Shown here: one piece after another, positions 43,162 to 50,885 of the stretch
Numbering within the stretch: position 1 is the stretch's first letter
How the letters are laid out: each line of letters starts with the position of its first letter
From: a virus
IMG/VR virus record: IMGVR_UViG_3300017925_000001
Coordinates: 45,725 to 109,724 of that record
Length of the DNA: 64,000 nucleotides
Strand: one strand, 5' to 3'
The notes under the pieces: generated by a model
What the model was told of the DNA's origin: nothing
Seen by the model: the letters and a program-made list of their open reading frames with translations, nothing else
The model's database searches: none
Translations under genes and position numbers: made by a program

Positions 43162-45197
43162 ATTGTGATTGCCTCCTCCGTTGTGATTTTGGGTGCAGCC
43201 ACATCTTCTGTGGGGATAACCTTGACACTGCCTCCTCCTTCAAGGGGTATCACCTTGTTATATTCTACGTTCTGCTTCATGCCAGCCTTCTGCTCGTTGG
43301 GGATCGAGCGTACTTGACTACGTGCGCCGTCAAACAATAACTTAGTAGTGCCCCCAGCTGAATACCGAGAAAGACCCACAGTTATTTTAGTGATAGGGTC
43401 GAATGACTCTAAGGATTCTGTAAAACCTTCCTGCTCAGTTTCCCATTCACTCTTTTTTAGTTCCCCAACAACTCTACGCCACATAGTGATCATACCATCA
43501 CAATCCTTAGCCACTTGTGATGATCCATCAACATCATTCGTAGATATGGTTGCCCCCTTTTCAATGCGTTTGGGCTGCAGAATGCGAATCATTTTTATGT
43601 TGTAGTCTTTGGTCAACTTAGCAAGCCCTTTACTGATCTGAGACAGCTGCACCGTACGATGACCTTGGTTCTTCAAAGTGTCGTCACAAAGGCGTTGTAG
43701 ATTGTCAAACATGATCCACTCAACACCATAGCGTCGAATGCAATCTCGCATCAGTTTGAAAATATCCTCAGGTTCACTTACGAGCTGAGGGTATGCGAAG
43801 TACAAATCTGCTGCACGCTCTTGTTGAATAGAACGTGCAGTTACGCACGCCGCTTTCAATTCTGCTAATTTTTGTTTGGCCGGTTCAGTACCGGGCTCAG
43901 TCATGACATCTTCAAATCCCGTTACCAATGAAACCCACTTCTTAGCAAGGCGGGCCTGAGTCATTTCCAAGCAGACCAGAAGTCCATTCTCACCATACTG
44001 AGACACCATATGGTCAAGAATGTTAAGGCCAAAGGTTGTCTTCCCCACTTTTTCTGGGGCAACAATATCTAGCACATCTCCTTTCTCCATACCAATCAGC
44101 TTGTTCAACTCTGGCCAGGGAAAAACGTACGTAGGTGCAAGATCTGTCTTCCCGTTGAGTTCGTTCTCCAACTGCGTGAGCGCATCTACGGAGGATGTGA
44201 CGCCTGTGATATCGAACAAGCTTGCCTGTTTCTTTAGCTCTTCAAACTTCTCTAACGTCCCTTCCCCATAGCGGAACCAGTCGTTGATGTCTTTTCCAGG
44301 CCGCGTTACGCTGTCCACAGTTACGTTGAATAGAGGCAGAGTAATCTTGTAGCATTTCTCAATACCAATGCGTGATGCTAATTCCTGTGCTCCCTTCCTT
44401 CCTGCTTTGTCCGCATCGTACAAGATGTAGATCTTCTTAGGCGCAACCTTATCAAGAGCGTCTATCCACAAAGCTTTCTTGACATTTGCTCCGGGTACCC
44501 CAACTACGTATGAGACACCGTGTGAGAGACAGCTGAGGGCGTCCGCTTCCCCTTCAACAAAGAGTACTTCGTTGATTCCTTCAACAAGGATTTCACCGTT
44601 GTAGAGAGGGGCTTCCCAACCAGATGGTGTAATAAAATCCTTTGGCTTTGGAGGGAGTGTGCGGTACTTTGCAAACACGATATTACCACCGACGAGATAG
44701 GGAATGACGAGCGCCTTGCTTTCTCCTGCTTCATGAAACCAAATTTTCTCCTTTAGACCAAGTTTTTGTTGGTCTATAATCTCTCTCGTGAAGCCTCTCA
44801 CGTTCAAAAGGTAGTCCATGGCCTCGGGGTCACCCAACAGAGCCTGATGACAAGCTTCAGTATCCGGTAATGCGTCTGGTTTATGCTCTCCGTTACCTGC
44901 CCACTCTTTTCTACTATCTACTCCCGGTATCCGTAGACCTAAATGCTCGGCTAAGGTCCTTAAATTCCCTTGTCGATCACAAGAGCTGTGGAAACACTTA
45001 TGTAAACCATCGCGTGTATTGCGTGGGTCGTTAGGGTCCCCTGTGCCCATGAAGAATTTGAAGTCCGATTTTTTACAGTAGGGACAAATTTCAATTTGTA
45101 TTTGATCTCCAGAACCAGTACGCCAATTCCATCCCTGTGCAGTTACAAATTGAACAGCTCGGCTGTGTTGCAAGTTCTCGGGTATAGTTTGAGTCAT
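43158..45197 (-). CDS. primase-helicase (TOPRIM plus RecA-like helicase)
   Basis: 679 aa. CPYC and CFHSSC (residues 38-73) make an N-terminal zinc-binding domain; TOPRIM primase motifs are FVEGEADALS (213-222) and LYDADKAGRKG (259-269); helicase Walker A is APEKVGKTTFG (380-390), Walker B about WIMFDNLQRL, with RILQPKR and the final SRYSAGGTT. This is the T7 gp4/TWINKLE layout: it makes primers and unwinds DNA at the phage fork. Only such protein in the window. Confidence 0.9.
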   Translation of the reverse strand: MTQTIPENLQHSRAVQFVTAQGWNWRTGSGDQIQIEICPYCKKSDFKFFMGTGDPNDPRNTRDGLHKCFHSSCDRQGNLRTLAEHLGLRIPGVDSRKEWAGNGEHKPDALPDTEACHQALLGDPEAMDYLLNVRGFTREIIDQQKLGLKEKIWFHEAGESKALVIPYLVGGNIVFAKYRTLPPKPKDFITPSGWEAPLYNGEILVEGINEVLFVEGEADALSCLSHGVSYVVGVPGANVKKALWIDALDKVAPKKIYILYDADKAGRKGAQELASRIGIEKCYKITLPLFNVTVDSVTRPGKDINDWFRYGEGTLEKFEELKKQASLFDITGVTSSVDALTQLENELNGKTDLAPTYVFPWPELNKLIGMEKGDVLDIVAPEKVGKTTFGLNILDHMVSQYGENGLLVCLEMTQARLAKKWVSLVTGFEDVMTEPGTEPAKQKLAELKAACVTARSIQQERAADLYFAYPQLVSEPEDIFKLMRDCIRRYGVEWIMFDNLQRLCDDTLKNQGHRTVQLSQISKGLAKLTKDYNIKMIRILQPKRIEKGATISTNDVDGSSQVAKDCDGMITMWRRVVGELKKSEWETEQEGFTESLESFDPITKITVGLSRYSAGGTTKLLFDGARSQVRSIPNEQKAGMKQNVEYNKVIPLEGGGSVKVIPTEDVAAPKITTEEAITI

Positions 45198-45204
45198 GCT
45201 CCTC

Positions 45205-45516
45205 CTACTGAACTGCTGGGCTGCACTGGGCTTGAAAGAGTGCCCTACCCAACGGGGTCACCGTATACACTCGCCAGATGCGCCCTGTCTGAATATTCTG
45301 CTCTTCGACTTTTTCCTTGTTCTCCTCAGTGATCTCTTTGACCAACTTGAGTACGATCAAGGCTTCAACATCAGCTGCAGCCTCGATGGTCTTGCAAGCT
45401 ATGCCGAAGTCATCCGTTGGGAGTACGTTGCATTGGCAGAACACATTCATCTCAATATCTTGGCAGGCCCCCACGATGAGATTCAGTTGTCGCTCGGTGA
45501 GCTCTGGGATCTCCAC
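45205..45516 (-). CDS. hypothetical protein, possible winged helix
   Basis: 103 aa from GTG 45516 after GGAGGAAAC. Starts IPELTERQLNLIVGACQD and ends RIWRVYTVTPLGRALFQ, a helix-turn-strand pattern like short winged-helix regulators; three Cys near residue 25. Placed before the primase-helicase. Tentative. Confidence 0.55.
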   Translation of the reverse strand: MEIPELTERQLNLIVGACQDIEMNVFCQCNVLPTDDFGIACKTIEAAADVEALIVLKLVKEITEENKEKVEEQNIQTGRIWRVYTVTPLGRALFQAQCSPAVQ

Positions 45517-45650
45517 GTTTCCTCCTCGTCTTTTAATCTGTATACAGGAAACACTTCATTACCTCCATTTGCAGCCAGAATAGCGTCAGCTTCTTTGGTG
45601 TAGAGCACTTCATTGAATACATCCCACCACCCAAATCTAGTAATTTCCAT
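45483..45650 (-). CDS. 55-aa hypothetical protein
   Basis: Starts inside the end of the M15-like gene at ATG 45650 after GAAAGGAGATT and overlaps the next gene in another frame by 34 bases. Contains ITRFGWWDVFNEVLYTKEAD. Not recognised, but the ribosome site is excellent. Confidence 0.55.
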   Translation of the reverse strand: MEITRFGWWDVFNEVLYTKEADAILAANGGNEVFPVYRLKDEEETWRSQSSPSDN

Positions 45651-46239
45651 AATCTCCTTTCACAAATACGTGCAGGCATGCCTTCTCTTCTATGACAAGG
45701 ACGCGTCCGATTGCTCGGTAATACATCAGCTTGATCACTAACCAACGGTACTGTGCTTTGGTCAAATGCTTGGAGAAATCTACTGTCGTGCCACGAAGGT
45801 GACTACTAGCCCTAGGCCCATCCCAAGGTGCGGCAGAGTGGTTCCAACGTATGAGCCTACGCTGTACGTTAGCAGGACGTATCGCGCTGTCGATCAGTAG
45901 ATACATTCTAAACTGGGCATAGAATTCTTGAGACAATTGCTCCACAAAGCTTACTGTGGCAGGCAGGGCGTACCTGCGTTCCACAGGCAACTTCGGGGAT
46001 ACTCGATAGTAATTGTGATCATACAAAGCTGAGAGTTTTCCTGCATATACAGCCTCGTCTACCTGCTCTTGCGTAAAATACCTAGGGGCACCCATGGCAT
46101 CCCCAGCTTGATTCTCCAAAAGCACAGAATCTTGGGTGGCCGGAAAATTTTTGCACCACACGGACGGTCCCCTATGGGCCCTAGCGCTGGCCTGAGTACA
46201 AAGGAGGGCAATGCTCAGCGCTAGGGTCCTTATCCACAT
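45637..46239 (-). CDS. exported M15-like peptidoglycan peptidase
   Basis: 200 aa with signal peptide (residues 1-20, LALSIALLCTQASARA). SAIRPANVQRRLIRWN resembles the D-Ala-D-Ala peptidase approach segment; zinc ligands fit SSHLRGTTVDFSK (His and Asp, H-x6-D) and LHVFV (second His). This is the M15 or DUF5715-type hydrolase pattern; it would cut peptide crosslinks in the periplasm. It includes the 24-bp repeat also found before the GH24 gene. A third cell-wall enzyme in the window. Confidence 0.7.
   Translation of the reverse strand: MWIRTLALSIALLCTQASARAHRGPSVWCKNFPATQDSVLLENQAGDAMGAPRYFTQEQVDEAVYAGKLSALYDHNYYRVSPKLPVERRYALPATVSFVEQLSQEFYAQFRMYLLIDSAIRPANVQRRLIRWNHSAAPWDGPRASSHLRGTTVDFSKHLTKAQYRWLVIKLMYYRAIGRVLVIEEKACLHVFVKGDYGNY
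46144..46167. repeat. 24-bp repeat, copy 2
   Basis: Second copy of the element at 37028-37051 (23 of 24 identical). Here it is coding sequence of the M15-like gene (PSVWCKNF), so the copy upstream of the lysozyme is probably derived from this type of sequence. Confidence 0.6.
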
Positions 46240-46240
46240 G

Positions 46241-46459
46241 TCAATCTCCTTTCACGGATTCAATATCGAATGAATTGATTGTATCTGCAGTGCCGTCTGC
46301 CCATTTTCCAGTAAGTTTGCGAGACCACTCGGGAGCGGGATTACAACCGGAACCCCCTGTGATGCGGAAAGTGCGTTCCTTGACACTGTATTTCTTTCCA
46401 CTCAGGGGGTTCCTAACGATCACAGTCTTGCCTTTCAAGTCTATCCCTAGGTCATTCAT
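46241..46459 (-). CDS. hypothetical protein
   Basis: 72 aa from ATG 46459. Basic, beta-rich (KGKTVIVRNPLSGKKYSVKE), and ends two bases before the M15-like gene start. Not recognised. Confidence 0.5.
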   Translation of the reverse strand: MNDLGIDLKGKTVIVRNPLSGKKYSVKERTFRITGGSGCNPAPEWSRKLTGKWADGTADTINSFDIESVKGD

Positions 46460-46742
46460 ACGTGAACACCAACTTGCCATCAGCACCACCCCCGGTACCT
46501 ACGAAATTCCCGGGGGCGCACGCAATGTAAAGTTTGTAGTTATGTACTGCTGAGTGACAGTCTACGCATAGGGCACAGAGGTTGTAAGAAGCGTCTTCAC
46601 CAAGTTCAGAGCGGTAAATAATATGGTGAACGGAAAGGTTGTTTCTGAGACGGCATCGTGGATTGCGACATTTATAACCATCTCTTTCCAACACTTGTTT
46701 ACAGAGTTTCTTGTACTCTTCCTGTTCTATACGGAGGCTCAT
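46452..46742 (-). CDS. small HNH endonuclease
   Basis: 96 aa. CRNPRCRLRNNLSVHHIIYR holds the first zinc Cys pair and the HH of the HNH motif; CALCVDCHSAVHNY supplies the second Cys pair and the final His. A compact HNH with only the catalytic core, as in packaging-associated or homing enzymes. It lies in a lysis/replication region, so a free-standing mobile or host-DNA-degrading role is possible. Confidence 0.78.
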   Translation of the reverse strand: MSLRIEQEEYKKLCKQVLERDGYKCRNPRCRLRNNLSVHHIIYRSELGEDASYNLCALCVDCHSAVHNYKLYIACAPGNFVGTGGGADGKLVFTYE

Positions 46743-46745
46743 AGG

Positions 46746-47489
46746 CTACTTCTCATATTTACAGAATGTAACTTCCCAATTTTGAGTTACACAAGTTTTC
46801 TTGATAACTACTTTCTTCTTAGGCGCTGCTTTGTGTATTTTTACTGCTGTCTTTTCAGGTGGTGAGATGATTGTGACAGGAACCACAACACTAATAGGAG
46901 TAGCCAATGTAGGTGCCGGGGTATCTTCGATTGCAGGGGCAGCTATGGGTTCTGGTTTAGGTCCCATGCAGTCCTCCATTGTAACACCGGCCTTCTTCGC
47001 CTTTTTGGTAGCGATCAGGATCTTACATGAGGCAATTGTCTGTGGGCCAGAGAAAGCCCGTGCTAATTCTCTATCATCGCAGCCTGAATCGACCTTGCCG
47101 CCACCGAATGCGCCTCCAACCATTCCCATCTGCAGCGCCCCACCAGCACCCTTAAAACAAGGCACCGTAGGCAATACGGGAGGAGCCACAGCTGTGGACA
47201 CTGGAATCTTAGGGGCTGCTACATACGTACTGTTGCTCACCGAAGAGTTTCCTGATCCTTTAACAGAACTGTTTCCACCAGTAGCATTAGATGTGGAGGA
47301 TGCGGAGCCTCCATTTGCGGTCTGCGTTTGCCCTTGCTTCTGGTTTTGTGCTTGATTCTGAGACTGCGTGTTAGTAACCGTCGTGGGCGGATCTACTGGT
47401 GGGGATGGCTTAGGAGGTGTGGGCGGATCACAGGCCCAAATCAGTGTGGAAGTGAGCAGGATAGCTACCATTGTGCGAAGCAAGTTCAT
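46746..47489 (-). CDS. secreted or lipoprotein low-complexity protein
   Basis: 247 aa with signal peptide ending LIWAC (possible lipobox, Cys about 20). Pro-rich then Gln/Asn/Thr/Ser-rich segments to about residue 90, later Cys-containing beta-type domain (CFKGAGGALQMGMVGGAFGG) and a basic C-terminus. Could be an outer-membrane spanin or surface lipoprotein; not recognised as a family. Confidence 0.55.
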   Translation of the reverse strand: MNLLRTMVAILLTSTLIWACDPPTPPKPSPPVDPPTTVTNTQSQNQAQNQKQGQTQTANGGSASSTSNATGGNSSVKGSGNSSVSNSTYVAAPKIPVSTAVAPPVLPTVPCFKGAGGALQMGMVGGAFGGGKVDSGCDDRELARAFSGPQTIASCKILIATKKAKKAGVTMEDCMGPKPEPIAAPAIEDTPAPTLATPISVVVPVTIISPPEKTAVKIHKAAPKKKVVIKKTCVTQNWEVTFCKYEK

Positions 47490-47731
47490 TGATTCTCCTT
47501 TGTTATGTGCTCTGCTGAAACATGTGCTCGTAGACCTGTATTTGTAACTTCATGGAGCTTAGGTAAAAGAGCGTCATTCTTCTCTACAGACGCTTTTAAC
47601 TCTTCTTCCCGTTCTGCATTTGCTGCGGTATTCGTAGCAGGACCGTACTTGTTGTGATTCTTGTAGCGTCCGAAGTGCGTACTATGCTTTTTTTGGAATA
47701 TCCATTCCAGAGGTTTCTTCTCCTCGAACAT
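47486..47731 (-). CDS. hypothetical protein
   Basis: 81 aa, charged, starting with MFEEKKPLEWIF. Overlaps the secreted protein's start and the end of the 67-aa gene. Not recognised. Confidence 0.55.
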   Translation of the reverse strand: MFEEKKPLEWIFQKKHSTHFGRYKNHNKYGPATNTAANAEREEELKASVEKNDALLPKLHEVTNTGLRAHVSAEHITKENQ

Positions 47732-47885
47732 TACCTTCCTCCTTTAATCTCATACCAGCCTTGAGGGCTGTCTCCGTTAAAAGCTCAGCCCGCGCAAGAA
47801 TGTGAGGCCCATACATGTGATTAGAAAAGAATTGCTGCCTCAAGTCCAAGGTCATGTCTTCTATGCGCTCCTCAATACTCTTCAT
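47682..47885 (-). CDS. small helical hypothetical protein
   Basis: 67 aa from ATG 47885, overlapping the nucleotidyltransferase stop. Helical (MTLDLRQQFFSNHMYGPHIL). It ends inside the next gene, a 50-base overlap. Not recognised. Confidence 0.5.
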   Translation of the reverse strand: MKSIEERIEDMTLDLRQQFFSNHMYGPHILARAELLTETALKAGMRLKEEGNVRGEETSGMDIPKKA

Positions 47886-48856
47886 CAAAAGATCCTATCA
47901 ATGATTTCTACGAGATAGGCAGCATCAACCTTCTCAGGATCTTTCTCCTTCAAACGATCCAGAAGTTGAATAAAATAAGCTGTGTCCACGCCAGTCAATT
48001 GATCTTCCAGCACAGAAATGTTTGTTAGATCAAGTTTGCTGATCTGCATAGCCATCTTCAGGATCTGTCCTGCATTGACTCGCCATCCACGCTCAATGAA
48101 TTTTCTCAAACGTACGACTGAGCATATGGGGTATTTGCTGCCTATATAACGTAGTTCTTTGGAGAGTAAGGCCTCCAAGGCTCTAGGCCGTAGAACAAGG
48201 TTGTTATCCCAGCTCGACCAAAAGTTGGTGCAGTGTACGAAGTCGTAATTGCCATGGATCTCATCAGGCTCTCCATAGAAGCGAAGGATGATTTGAATTT
48301 TTCCACTCAGCGTAATGGCATTGCTTGTTAAAAACCTCGGAATATACTTCTCATTTTTTTCTTCTTGGCTAAGTACTGTCTGCTCAATTTCTTGATAAGT
48401 GTCTTCTATTTGAGCAGGATCATTAAGCACTTCACCAACATATACAGCAGCGCTTTCATCGGGTTGTCCTTCGAAATACTGATAAGGCTTTTCTGTGCCC
48501 TCTTTACTTGCTATGCCTGCTGATTTAACTACAATTTTCACACGCACGCCATCGTCATACACCTTCATTGGTGTAGGTATTCCTTTGCTCTTGTGGTGTT
48601 GCTCAAATTTACTCAGGTAATACTCGGCTACAGACTTGGCTAGGTCATGATTGCGAAGATAGACATCGAAATCATTGACCTCTTCACCAAGTAGCATGGA
48701 AGCAATGGAACCTCCAGTGACAATCACCCCTGTCTTGAGCTTTTCTCGTAGCGTTAGGTCTTCAACACTGTCCAACCAGAGATTGATCTTACGATGGATG
48801 CGACCTTTGATACTCTTCGCTTTCATCCCGTGCTTTACTGCTGGCACTTCATTCAT
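47885..48856 (-). CDS. nucleotidyltransferase, CCA/polymerase-beta-like
   Basis: 323 aa. VIVTGGSIASMLLGEEVNDFDVYLRN has the G-G-(S)-x9-D-x-D palm motif of polymerase-beta-type nucleotidyltransferases, as in tRNA-nucleotidyl and antibiotic-type enzymes. A later NYDFVHCTNFWSSWDN adds a possible third Asp. The C-terminus is helical with RLRKFIERGWRVNAGQIL. It could repair tRNA or tmRNA 3-prime ends or modify a toxin/target; a link to the tmRNA and RtcB is speculation. Confidence 0.7.
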   Translation of the reverse strand: MNEVPAVKHGMKAKSIKGRIHRKINLWLDSVEDLTLREKLKTGVIVTGGSIASMLLGEEVNDFDVYLRNHDLAKSVAEYYLSKFEQHHKSKGIPTPMKVYDDGVRVKIVVKSAGIASKEGTEKPYQYFEGQPDESAAVYVGEVLNDPAQIEDTYQEIEQTVLSQEEKNEKYIPRFLTSNAITLSGKIQIILRFYGEPDEIHGNYDFVHCTNFWSSWDNNLVLRPRALEALLSKELRYIGSKYPICSVVRLRKFIERGWRVNAGQILKMAMQISKLDLTNISVLEDQLTGVDTAYFIQLLDRLKEKDPEKVDAAYLVEIIDRIF

Positions 48857-49080
48857 TTGCTCTCCTCCTTGGGTGTAACTAGGATCTTCTCTGTGGCCGC
48901 GACTAATGCAGCGCTGCCCATCGCTTTGTCAAGGTCGGTAGTCTTCGCCAAGGCTGCTCTGACTTCCTTGGCAGTACCTAGCTTTCCCAGGCGTAGGGCA
49001 TGCGGGTAATTGATCCTGAAACCTATGGACGAGAAACAACCTGCAATCTCATCCAGCTCTTCCGGTGTTGGTGTTCTCAT
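48853..49080 (-). CDS. small helical hypothetical protein
   Basis: 75 aa, overlapping both neighbours. Contains GKLGTAKEVRAALAKTTDLD. Not recognised. Confidence 0.55.
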   Translation of the reverse strand: MRTPTPEELDEIAGCFSSIGFRINYPHALRLGKLGTAKEVRAALAKTTDLDKAMGSAALVAATEKILVTPKEESK

Positions 49081-49802
49081 ATCTTGTCCTCCGTGGGGAT
49101 CTCGATTTGTGCGTGGCTTTCATCCGTTTCTTCCAAGAAGTTCCTGGGGTCTGCATTCCACTCAGCGCAGAGTGTTTCGATGACTTTGCCATCGGAGTAA
49201 TCGACTGCTGCGCCTGTTCCATCCCGGCCTGCACTGCCCAGCTTCATGCGCACAGATTCATAGCAACGCGTGATGACGTTCTCCCAGGCTGATAGGGTCA
49301 CTTTGTAGTTGCGCAGAACCATGGCGTTCTCGCCGGTTTGTCCTTTGAGTCTCGCAACTTCAGCTTCTACTTCCAAGGCAGAAAGTTCAGGGGCTTCTGC
49401 CACAAGGTTTGTGATGAGTTCTACCATGGGTGTGTGCGTTTTCTCTATGGCATTGAAGAAATTTTCCTCGGGATTCAGGGTAGTGATTTGGCGCAACTTA
49501 GTGACCCCCGCAGGCTCGTAATCAGAGCGTTTGATACCACAAGTGTTCATCACTCGAACAATTCGGCTCAAATACTCGGCTTTTCTGACTTTCAACCCAA
49601 GCTCTTGTTCTGCGTAGTCTGCAAATTTCTCAAAGTTCCACTTGAGGTAAAGTCTGCTCTCATGGACGTGGAACAAGAGTTCAGCGACATCAAAGGTGTG
49701 GACATTGATGTCCGTGGTCAAGCGCAGCAAATCCCGGCGTATTGAGGCTTCTTGGCCTGCTACTTGCTCCCCATGGATTGCTGGTACGTTCAGTGGGTCC
49801 AT
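49077..49802 (-). CDS. putative DNA-binding protein of replication region
   Basis: 241 aa. YLKWNFEKFADYAEQELGLK then VRKAEYLSRIVRVM is a helix-rich module seen in phage and mobile-element proteins whose role I know only as hypothetical; it may bind DNA. The rest is helical with no catalytic motif. Start ATG 49802 follows the HNH-AP2 gene. Confidence 0.5.
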   Translation of the reverse strand: MDPLNVPAIHGEQVAGQEASIRRDLLRLTTDINVHTFDVAELLFHVHESRLYLKWNFEKFADYAEQELGLKVRKAEYLSRIVRVMNTCGIKRSDYEPAGVTKLRQITTLNPEENFFNAIEKTHTPMVELITNLVAEAPELSALEVEAEVARLKGQTGENAMVLRNYKVTLSAWENVITRCYESVRMKLGSAGRDGTGAAVDYSDGKVIETLCAEWNADPRNFLEETDESHAQIEIPTEDKI

Positions 49803-49811
49803 ACATCTCCT

Positions 49812-50312
49812 TTAGAGGCGAGCGAAGTTGCAATGAGCGAACTCACCGAAATGCTGCACAGCAGCCATATCATATGCACAAGCCGCTTCGAGCGGATCTG
49901 TGAAGTATCCAAGATGAAACCTTCCGTTGTTTACGTGGATATATGCACGCCACTTTTCTCTATCTTTATTCCATGAAACACCTTTGAAACCGGAAGTGTT
50001 GGCCCGCGTTAAAAGCGCGTTACTTGCATTTTGCTGAGGCGTAGATACTCGCAAGTTGTACTTTTGACAATTCAGACCATCGTGATCCTCATGGTCAACT
50101 TGTATCGCAGGATCAGTGACATTCATAATGAAGCGGTGTAAGGATTGGCTTTTAGTTTTACCTTCCACACGCCAACCTCGTTGAGCGTATACACCTACGA
50201 TAACTTCATTGCGAAATTTTTCTTTTGCACACCACTCACGGCGGGCTACACGCTCGTAATCTGAGTCGTCTACTAAAGCTATGTAGCCCTTAGTAAGTTG
50301 GATCTCCTTCAT
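49812..50312 (-). CDS. HNH-AP2 homing endonuclease
   Basis: 166 aa. The HNH core is LHRFIMNVTDPAIQVDHEDH then LNCQKYNLRVSTPQQNASNA; the AP2-type domain starts TSGFKGVSWNKDREKWRAYI and ends LGYFTDPLEAACAYDMAA. This is the typical phage HNH/AP2 arrangement without NUMOD4. Inserted between two hypothetical genes; the overlap with 50309 suggests clean insertion. Confidence 0.85.
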   Translation of the reverse strand: MKEIQLTKGYIALVDDSDYERVARREWCAKEKFRNEVIVGVYAQRGWRVEGKTKSQSLHRFIMNVTDPAIQVDHEDHDGLNCQKYNLRVSTPQQNASNALLTRANTSGFKGVSWNKDREKWRAYIHVNNGRFHLGYFTDPLEAACAYDMAAVQHFGEFAHCNFARL

Positions 50313-50680
50313 TTCTTCTCCTCCTTGATTGTGATGCCCATGCCGTGGGCGCGCAGCTCATCCTCAGCAGTCCACTGCGCCTGCTGTGGATGATTGAGAC
50401 TGTCTCCTGGCCTATTCGACTTCCAGAGGTGCTTTGGGCAGAAGTAAAGACCTCCCATGTCCATAACGAAAGGTCCCGGGTTGATGCAATGCGGGATCGC
50501 ACATCTAGGGGGTGGAGTGCAGGCAGCGCAACCATCGCACCCCTTCTCGCACTCCGGTTCCTCCAGCAACTTCTCCTTCCAATGATCCTCACAGAACTTG
50601 TTGCCGCGCCCGTCTGTGTGGCTCGCTAGAAAGTGGCATCCGTAGATGCAGCACATATTCTGTTCATCGAAGAGACTCAT
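50309..50680 (-). CDS. cysteine-rich hypothetical protein
   Basis: 123 aa from ATG 50680. Many Cys/His (MCCIYGCHFLASHTD; ECEKGCDGCAACTPPPRC; IPHCINPG; FCPKHL) suggest two or three zinc-binding knuckles. Not recognised. Located between the HNH-AP2 gene and a small helical gene. Confidence 0.6.
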   Translation of the reverse strand: MSLFDEQNMCCIYGCHFLASHTDGRGNKFCEDHWKEKLLEEPECEKGCDGCAACTPPPRCAIPHCINPGPFVMDMGGLYFCPKHLWKSNRPGDSLNHPQQAQWTAEDELRAHGMGITIKEEKK

Positions 50681-50825
50681 GGAGGATACCCAGCATCTTC
50701 CTTTCGCGGTCGGTGAGTGGTTCAAGGGGCTTGAATAGCACAGCCTCGGCGCGCTTGCTCAGTTCAGCGAACCAAGCAAGCATGCGCGTAGACAGGGCTT
50801 GTTCCTCGGGGTCAGCTTTGACCAT
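50664..50825 (-). CDS. 53-aa helical protein
   Basis: Starts at ATG 50825 after TTTTGGAGGAAGAA. Helical (MLAWFAELSKRAEAVLFK). First gene after the tmRNA terminator, overlapping the Cys-rich gene. Not recognised. Confidence 0.55.
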   Translation of the reverse strand: MVKADPEEQALSTRMLAWFAELSKRAEAVLFKPLEPLTDRERKMLGILHESLR

Positions 50826-50848
50826 TTCTTCCTCCAAAATGAAATGAA

Positions 50849-50885
50849 GCGGGGGACGCAAGCCTTATAATCGGCCCTCCCCCGC
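50849..50885 (-). terminator. hairpin at the end of the tmRNA gene
   Basis: GCGGGGGA/TCCCCCGC, an 8-bp GC-rich stem with a 21-nt interior, followed on the - strand by TTCATTTCATTTT. It marks the 3-prime boundary of the tmRNA coding piece, as terminator or processing structure. The T-run is broken, so termination may be partial; the next ribosome site follows directly. Confidence 0.6.
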
